Shown here piece by piece: positions 58,025 to 64,000 of a DNA stretch of 64,000 bases. The position numbers and the translations under genes were made by a program. The DNA is from Strigamia acuminata (lineage: Eukaryota > Arthropoda > Chilopoda > Geophilomorpha > Linotaeniidae), in NCBI GenBank assembly GCA_949358305.1, contig OX442314.1:26769118-26833117 (forward strand), written 5' to 3'. The notes below the pieces were generated by a model. The model saw only the letters and a program-made list of their open reading frames with translations. It had not been told where the DNA came from and made no database searches. Position 1 is the stretch's first letter; each line of letters opens with the position of its first letter.

Positions 58025-58860
58025 CTATCGGAGACAAATTTTATTTAGCAATAAGTAATAGGCGCATTCAAAAATGCATGGTCAACTTGCAGTTAAACAG
58101 GTTTTGCCGTTTACCGTATATATCTTCCATTTGTCCGCAGGCCTCTATTTCCCCGCGGACCTCAATTAACGCACGAGGAAAAAAATCGGCGATGTCAATA
58201 GCGCGCAGACCTCGATCAACTTGCAGGGGCGAAACGTTTTGCATACGTTTCGGCAGAAAAGTACCGAAACGCATGAAAACGTTTCATTTCTCACCCTTTT
58301 TGGCTGTTTTTCGTTCACATACGTTCAAAAAGGTGATTCATAATGCGCGCGATATTTTTACGCGCGAACCGTCCGTTCGCGCTTACGAATGGCTGTGTAT
58401 TCGTAACCGCGACGTTCTTCGATTGCAATGAGTATTCATAAGCGCGACAACGCGTCCGCGTTACGTTCCGCGATTCGTCCGCGATTCGTCCGCGTAACGT
58501 TCCGAATAAACGCTGGGTTTGTTTAAACGCCAGGTTTATTGTAAATGTGTGATTACGTTCGGATAACGTTTTTAATCTACCGTACACGTAATGTACGCTC
58601 TGGTAGTTGTTGTTTTTGATGCACTCATGTTTGGTCTTCTTGTCCATTTACCAGCAGACCCGGATGTGCAATATTTCACTCACTTGTCAGAATCTTAATT
58701 TTTTGGGCAATCAGTGGGTTTTAATGCATTTTTTTTTACAACAAATGCATTGTTTTACAACAATTGGAATTGACAATTGTACAATTTTTGTAACAGATGA
58801 CATTTATGTACGTATAAACTAGCCTCCTGTGTCAATTTTGATCCTTAGAAAAATTTTTTT
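58025..58860. other. Upstream flank of the channel exons, with a truncated CGCG MITE
   Basis: I searched this stretch on the minus strand for the missing first membrane segment and finger domain of the first channel unit and found none. 58120-58260 repeats GCAGACCTCGAT-type words. 58332-58500 begins GGTGATTCATAATGCGCGCG, the right end of the CGCG MITE in reverse orientation, cut short. Confidence 0.5.
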
Positions 58861-58891
58861 GGATGAAATTTGTGACTGGCTTTATAATTAC
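58861..58891 (-). pseudogene. Fragment of a further DEG/ENaC copy
   Basis: The minus strand reads VIIKPVTNFI, against VLIKPATNFI in the last channel exon (48339-48368); about 25 of 30 bases agree. The frame ends soon after. It is a degenerate remnant of the segment just before the pore helix, evidence for earlier tandem copies in the locus. Confidence 0.5.
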
Positions 58892-58911
58892 GCAACGTTT
58901 CAAAAAGGCAA

Positions 58912-59391
58912 AAATTGAATATTTTGCTAAGTTATGACGCAAAATATGAATTATATAAAGAGGCAATAAATGTTGTTAACTATAGGCTTGTCCAATATAT
59001 TAAATAAAATCTAGTACTTTAAAGAAAAAATACCAGGGGGAGGGCTTGACCCTTACCCCCGGTCTAGCCCGAGACCTGATCCCCAGTCCAATTTTAAGGA
59101 ACTGAGAAATAAAAACACAGGAGTTCAGAAATAAAACTTTATTTACTGAAAAGCATCGAAGAGGCATGACGGATCGACTTATTGGCGATCTGAAATTCAA
59201 TAAAATAAAATCAATAAACCAATAAATGTTGTAAGGGTGGCAAAATGCTTTCAACAAGGGAGCATAAATCAACAGAAGGGTGGAAATAACAAAATTTATT
59301 GCCTCTTTATATAATTCATATTTTGCGTCATAACTTAGCAAAATATTCAATTATATTACAGCTAGGCAATAAATGTTGTTAACTATAGGCT
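58912..59391. repeat. Inverted plus direct repeat pair beside the copia element
   Basis: 58912-58972 recurs inverted at 59291-59352 (about 60 bp), and 58961-58987 recurs directly at 59364-59391. Between them is a 300-bp stretch containing a GC-rich GGGCTTGACCCTTACCCCCG segment. Nothing coding. Confidence 0.7.
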
Positions 59392-59403
59392 CTTTGTAGC
59401 CTC

Positions 59404-59591
59404 TGTTAGTAATCCAATCTGTAGTAGCTGTGTAGTTGTTGATAAATCAAAGTCACATTAGCAGTAACAAAAACGCGTGTATTAATTCAAGTGAGTACAA
59501 AGATGATGATAAAAACAAGAGTGATAATCATTGGTTACAAAGTGGGGGTTAATAAGGTGGTAGCGCCATCTATCGAGAAGCAATGGTAACA
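59404..59591 (-). repeat. copia 3' LTR (188 bp)
   Basis: On the minus strand it begins TGTTACCATTGC and ends GGATTACTAACA, the usual TG...CA. The purine-rich tract GCAGGAAGGGATT directly precedes it (59592-59604). Confidence 0.85.
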
Positions 59592-59604
59592 AATCCCTTC
59601 CTGC
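59592..59604 (-). other. Polypurine tract of the copia element
   Basis: Minus-strand purine-rich run next to the 3' LTR, the site of plus-strand DNA priming in LTR elements. Confidence 0.7.
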
Positions 59605-59637
59605 GATTCATAGATGGTGCAAAGCTAATTTCTAATT

Positions 59638-62600
59638 TTAAGTAATGTCAACCATTCCCAACAATTCGGCACATTTTGTAATTGCCTCTTTCTCTACCGG
59701 CTTTGTCAGAATATCAGCTGGCATTGATTTAGTTCCTACGAAATTTAACATATAGTTTCCATCTTCAACCTCATCTTTAACGAAAAGATATCTCAGAGCA
59801 ATGTGCTTAGTTTTGCTTCTGTTCATTGTTCCCTTTGCGACAGCGATGGCTGATGTGCTATCTGAATACATTGTTACAGGCCGTTTGCATAAGTGGTCTA
59901 ATTTTAATTCTGTCAAAAAATTTACTAACCATTTTCCTTCTTTAATTCCATCACATACCGCCATATATTCGGCTTCGCAAGATGAAAGACACACCATTTT
60001 TTGTTTGGCTGATTTCCAACTAATTGCAGTTCCAAATAAAGTAAATGCAAAACCTGTAGTTGACTTTCCTTGATCTAGCTTGCCATTCCAGGAAGCGTCA
60101 GTGTATCCCTGTAATGGGCTTTCAAATCTCTTATATTCTAAGCGTCTGTTAATTGTTCCTTTCAAAAATCTTACAACCCTTTTCGCTAACGTCCATTTTT
60201 CTTGGTCATAGTTTTGATTAAAGCGTCCCAGGAAATGAACAACGAATGCAATATCTGGCCTAGTGCCCTGAACTAGGTACATGAGAGCACCGATTAAGTT
60301 TTGATACGGTACCTCTTCTCTCACGAATTCTTTCGGTTGATTGCCTGACTTTTTCTTTGCTTTCTTTTCTTTCTTACTTTCAAACTCTTGCCCTTTTGTG
60401 ATTGGAGTTTGCATTGGGTTGCAGTCTGTCATTCCAAACTTATCAATTATTTTTTGAATGTAAGCTGCCTGAGACAGATGTAACTTTCCATTTGCCTTAT
60501 CTCTTTCTATTTCTATCCCTAAAATCTTACTTGGTTCCCCTAAGTCTTTTATTTTAAAATTTGATTTCAAAAGTTCAAAAATTGCATCTAACATTTTTTT
60601 CGTTTCAGCTGTGGAAATTGTGTCATCTACATAAACTGCAATAATCGATTTAAGACGACCATTTTCGAATTTTATGTAAACACATTCATCCGATTTTAAT
60701 CTAATAAAACCGTTTTTCCTCAAAAATTTGTCTAACGTTTTGTACCACGTGCGGCCGCTGTTTTTTAATCCGTAGATTGCTTTTTCTAATCCACACACCC
60801 AATCTGAACGATCTTTTGTTTCCCTTCCCGAAAACAATTTTGTCTAACTTTCCATGTAAATACGCCGTAGTCATATCATGTTGCCTTATAGGCCATCCTA
60901 AATAATTTGCCAAAGCTAAAATAATTCGTAGGGTCGTTAGCCGCATAACTGGTGAGTATGATTCCTCAAAATCTATCCCGGGTCTTTGCCCCGCCCCTAC
61001 GGCTACGAGCCTCGCTTTAAAATTTGGTTTGTCATCCGTTCCGTCCTTCACTCGAAATACCCACCTTGATTTTAACACTTTTATGTTTTCTGGGCGTGGA
61101 ACTAATTTCCATGTATGCATTTCATCATGAGAATCTAGTTCTGACTTTATTGCTAAATCCCAGTCCCGTTCCTGTTCCCCTCCCATCGCTTCGTCGATAG
61201 AGTCTGGAACCACATACCTTATTAATTTACAATAAGATTTTCCTTTTGGGTGCAAAGTAAGTCTGTCTGGTGGTGCTGTATTTCGGGTCGATCTTCTCAC
61301 GTAGTTGCCCGTTCCAGTTTCTCCATCGTTGATGTCCGAGTTGTCCTCGTTCTCAGAAGCTGGATCGCCATCGTCCGCCGCGTTTGGCTGGTCTGGCTGA
61401 CTGTTTTCATCCGTCGTTGGCGTTTTTTTCGTTTGATTCGTTCGAATATTGGCTTTGCGAATCGTCATCGCTTTCGTCCCATTCCGACGAATTATGTTCA
61501 TTTTCGGTCGCGTTGGTGTAGTGTGACTCGGTCGTGTCGGATGCTGCGTCATCAATTTCTTCTGGTGCTGGATCCGGTATTGTTGCTATTTCGGTGGTGT
61601 CGCTGATTGTTGTCGTCAGTAATTCCCCACCGCATTTTTCTTCAAAAAATTTTATGTCACGTGTTGGCTCAATTTTGCCATTTTCTGGGTAATAAACCCG
61701 GTAACCCTTCCGATCCATGCAATATCCTACAAAAATGCCTTCTTTGCTCTTCTGATCTAGTTTGTCCCTTTTAACATGTGGAATCCATGTGCTGGCTACA
61801 CACCCAAATTTTCGGAAATATCCGACGCATGGCTTTCGTCCCGACCATATTTCCTCAGGTGTTTTGTCGCCTTTCGTCTTTGACGTGCATCTGTTCCTAA
61901 CATGAATTGCCGTTGCGACTGCCTCCGCCCAAAATTCTTTCGGTAATTTTGCGTCGGTTAATATCGTTCGCGACGCCTCCATCACGGTTCGGTTCATCCG
62001 TTCCGCTTTTCCGTTTTGGGATGGTGAGTGTGGAATAGTCTTCTCGTGTTTTATTCCCTTCTTTTGTAGAAATTCTTGCATTTTCCTATTCACAAATTCT
62101 GTGCCATTATCAGTTCTTATACGTTTGACTCGGTTTTCCGTTTGGTTTTCCACTTCATTTACGAAATTGCAAAAAATTTCGTACACTTCGCTTTTCCTTT
62201 TGAGGAAAAATCCAAACACTTTGTTTGACGCATCATCGACGATTACCATCGTATACCAACTTCCTCCAATCGACTCCACGCTCATGGGTCCGCAGAGATC
62301 CATGTGTAACAGTTCTAAAACGTCCGACTGTCTCTCTTCTTGAATCGATTTGAATGAATCTCGTGCATGTTTGACTTTGATGCATGTTTCACAAACTTTA
62401 TTTTCTTTTTCATAGTTTTCGAGCCCTCGTACGATCTGCTTGCGTGCCATTTCCGCGATGCAATCCTTGTTTACGTGCGCATAACGTTCATGCCAATGAA
62501 TTGTTTTGTTCGGTCGCACGGCGTTGACTTTATCGTCCGGTCTCACAACACTCATGTCGGCGATGTAAAGATTGTCTTCATCTTTCGCTGTCACGATCAA

Positions 62601-63791
62601 TTCGCCATTTTGATAAACAAAACATTTATCTTTTCGAAAATCAATGTCCAAGCCACTTGCTGTTAATTTTCTCACCGATAATAAATTGCTGTCAAGTGCT
62701 GGCGCGAGAACTACGCTCTCGGTGACTAATTCGGCATTTTTCGACTTAAATCGCACAGTTCCTTCGCCGGTCACTTTAGTTGGGCGTCCGTCCGCCAGGT
62801 AGACATCATCCATTTTCTTTTCTTCAAATTTTTCAAATACCGTGATATCCGGTGTCATGTGCAGCGAGCATGCGGAATCCAGTGCCCATGGTCGATCTTT
62901 TTCTGGCTGTGATTTCGCAATTTCACATTTTTCTTTACTAGCGATCACGTACGCGTATTGGTTGCGTTTCTCGGTCACGGCTTTTGCCTTCGGATTTGAC
63001 TTCTCCTTGTCCCGTTTCTGTTTCTCAAACTTATCGTGTTTTTCAGATGACTGAGGTGGCAAATCTTCCGTTTTGGTTCTGCAATTGCGCGCGATATGGC
63101 CAGTCTTTTTACAACGGTAACACGTCGCTTTGCTTCGCTCGAAACGTTGATTTTCCTTGGAAGAAATGTGCACCTTATTTAAGCGTTCTACAACTTTTTC
63201 TTCACCGACCTGTCTTTCTTCCTCTTGTTTTATGGCGTATCGGACTTTTTCCCCCGTCAAGTCGACGTGAGATGTGAAATCTGCACACTGCTGCACGCCT
63301 TTATACGACTCCGGAAGTCCCTGCAGCATATAGACGGCTACTTCTTGTCCCGTAACAGCTTGGCCCAGCGTTCGAAGTTGTTCGACCAGTCCTTCGATAC
63401 GTTGCAAATACGTTTCCGCTTTTTCGCCCTTCGTGAACGTCGTTCGATGCAGTTCTCGTTGAATTGCAAGCTTCTTTTGGGTAGCGACGCCTTGGTGTAC
63501 GTCCGCCAATTTTACCCATATTTCTTTGGCCGTCGTTTTATTTAACACATAACTTGCCTGTGAAGCGGTAAGTGATTGGGCCAAAATGTTTCGGGCAGAA
63601 ACATCGTCCTTCACCCATTTATCCTTGTCAGCTTGCGCCGCTGCTGCTGCTGGTGGATCATCATTTATGGCATTTAGAACTGAATGTTTCTCCAAAAGTA
63701 TTTTGGTTTTCCAACACCACGTTGGGTAATTATTTCCCTCAAGCTTCTCGATGTGCGTGAAGCTTTGTGTGCCCGCATTCGGGTCGGCCAT
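59638..63791 (-). pseudogene. copia gag-pol with two frame breaks
   Basis: Starts at the ATG at 63791 (MADPNAGTQSF). Gag carries the zinc knuckle CYRCKKTGHIARNC (about 63080). Protease has LDSACSLHMT, where the usual motif is DSG. Integrase has its H-H-C-C finger (WHERYAH, CETC) and the D, D, E residues in HMDLCGP, RTDNGTEF and NGKAERMNR. Reverse transcriptase follows with SYSPVMRL, TAYLHGKL and YVDDT, and RNase H with TDASWNGK, SSCEAEYMA and DSTSAIAVAK. The first frame change is near a run of seven T (plus strand 61423-61429), in the linker between integrase and reverse transcriptase. The second is near 60830, within reverse transcriptase. Other members of the family normally use one long frame, so both look like single-base indels in an otherwise well-kept copy, or assembly errors. 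Confidence 0.9.
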
Positions 63792-63891
63792 TGTTCTCCT
63801 TTGTTTGTTGGTTTCACTTTACACTGTTCGCACTAATCCAATTGTTTTCAACACAAAACAGTCCGCTTACTCACAGTTTTTACTGTTCCGC

Positions 63892-63907
63892 ACTGGGCCC
63901 ATAACCC
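63892..63907 (-). other. copia primer-binding site (half initiator tRNA-Met type)
   Basis: The minus strand reads GGGTTATGGGCCCAG two bases after the LTR, complementary to the anticodon arm of initiator tRNA-Met rather than to a tRNA 3' end. Drosophila copia primes in this way from a cleaved tRNA. Confidence 0.85.
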
Positions 63908-63909
63908 AT

Positions 63910-64000
63910 TGTTAGTAATCCAATCTGTAGTAGCTGTGTAGTTGTTGATAAATCAAAGTCACATTAGCAGTAACAAAAACGCGTGTATTAATTCAAGTGA
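63910..64000 (-). repeat. copia 5' LTR, partial
   Basis: The first 91 plus-strand bases are identical to 59404-59494; the rest lies outside the window. Confidence 0.9.

Larger units (their letters stand above)
59404..64000 (-). mobile_element. Ty1/copia LTR retrotransposon, right part cut by the window
   Basis: Minus-strand order: 5' LTR (from 63910 off the right edge), primer site, gag-pol (63791-59638), polypurine tract, 3' LTR (59591-59404). The domain order protease, integrase, reverse transcriptase, RNase H defines Ty1/copia. The 91 bases of 5' LTR in view are identical to the 3' LTR, so insertion is recent. It lies upstream of the channel exons, on the same strand. Confidence 0.95.

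Noticed and set aside
58068-58431. GC-richer frames on both strands upstream of the channel exons.
   Set aside because: No DEG/ENaC motif; part is repeated GCAGACCTC words and part is the truncated CGCG MITE.

Overview
The window is eukaryotic, AT-rich and intron-rich, and it looks like an arthropod nuclear genome. The reasons are a PDZ-C2-RhoGAP protein of the SYD-1/RhoGAP100F type, a Patched protein that aligns end to end with insect Patched including its C-terminal tail, a DEG/ENaC locus, and a Ty1/copia element whose primer site matches the anticodon arm of initiator tRNA-Met, as in Drosophila copia. Species and order cannot be fixed from sequence alone. There is one 200-base run of N (32453-32652).

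Layout. (1) 1-1975: first coding exon of TAF8 (minus strand, 1840-1975), running off the left edge. (2) 5029-16627: syd-1 on the plus strand, seven coding exons, 1027 residues, with introns full of fold-back and hAT-like elements, including a 1-kb near-perfect palindrome. (3) 16628-29637: intergenic DNA with minisatellites and small transposons, and an unusual cluster of exact Ci/Gli sites. (4) 29638-46322: complete patched gene, 22 coding exons whose phases all agree and sum to 1294 residues. (5) 48187-58024, minus strand, tail-to-tail with patched: a DEG/ENaC channel locus in which one 838-bp exon encodes the pore end of one subunit and, with no stop, the first membrane segment of a second subunit. 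Its last exon is split by a hAT element. (6) 59404-64000, minus strand: a young copia element cut by the right edge.

The host genes do not form one pathway: TAF8 is a TFIID subunit, SYD-1 organises presynaptic active zones, Patched is the Hedgehog receptor, and the DEG/ENaC protein would be a sodium-channel subunit. Patched is a classical direct target of Ci/Gli, and exact 9-bp Ci/Gli sites lie upstream of it and in one intron.

The most unusual points are: the covalently fused tandem DEG/ENaC reading frame; a 1.4-kb hAT element (8-bp target duplication) carrying pieces of the host DNA polymerase eta coding sequence, including its ubiquitin-binding zinc finger; and AT-rich minisatellites whose unit lengths cluster at 10, 20, 30-31, 41 and 50-51 bp, close to whole helical turns of DNA. 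All exon models were made by eye from splice signals, phase and remembered family similarity; no search was run.
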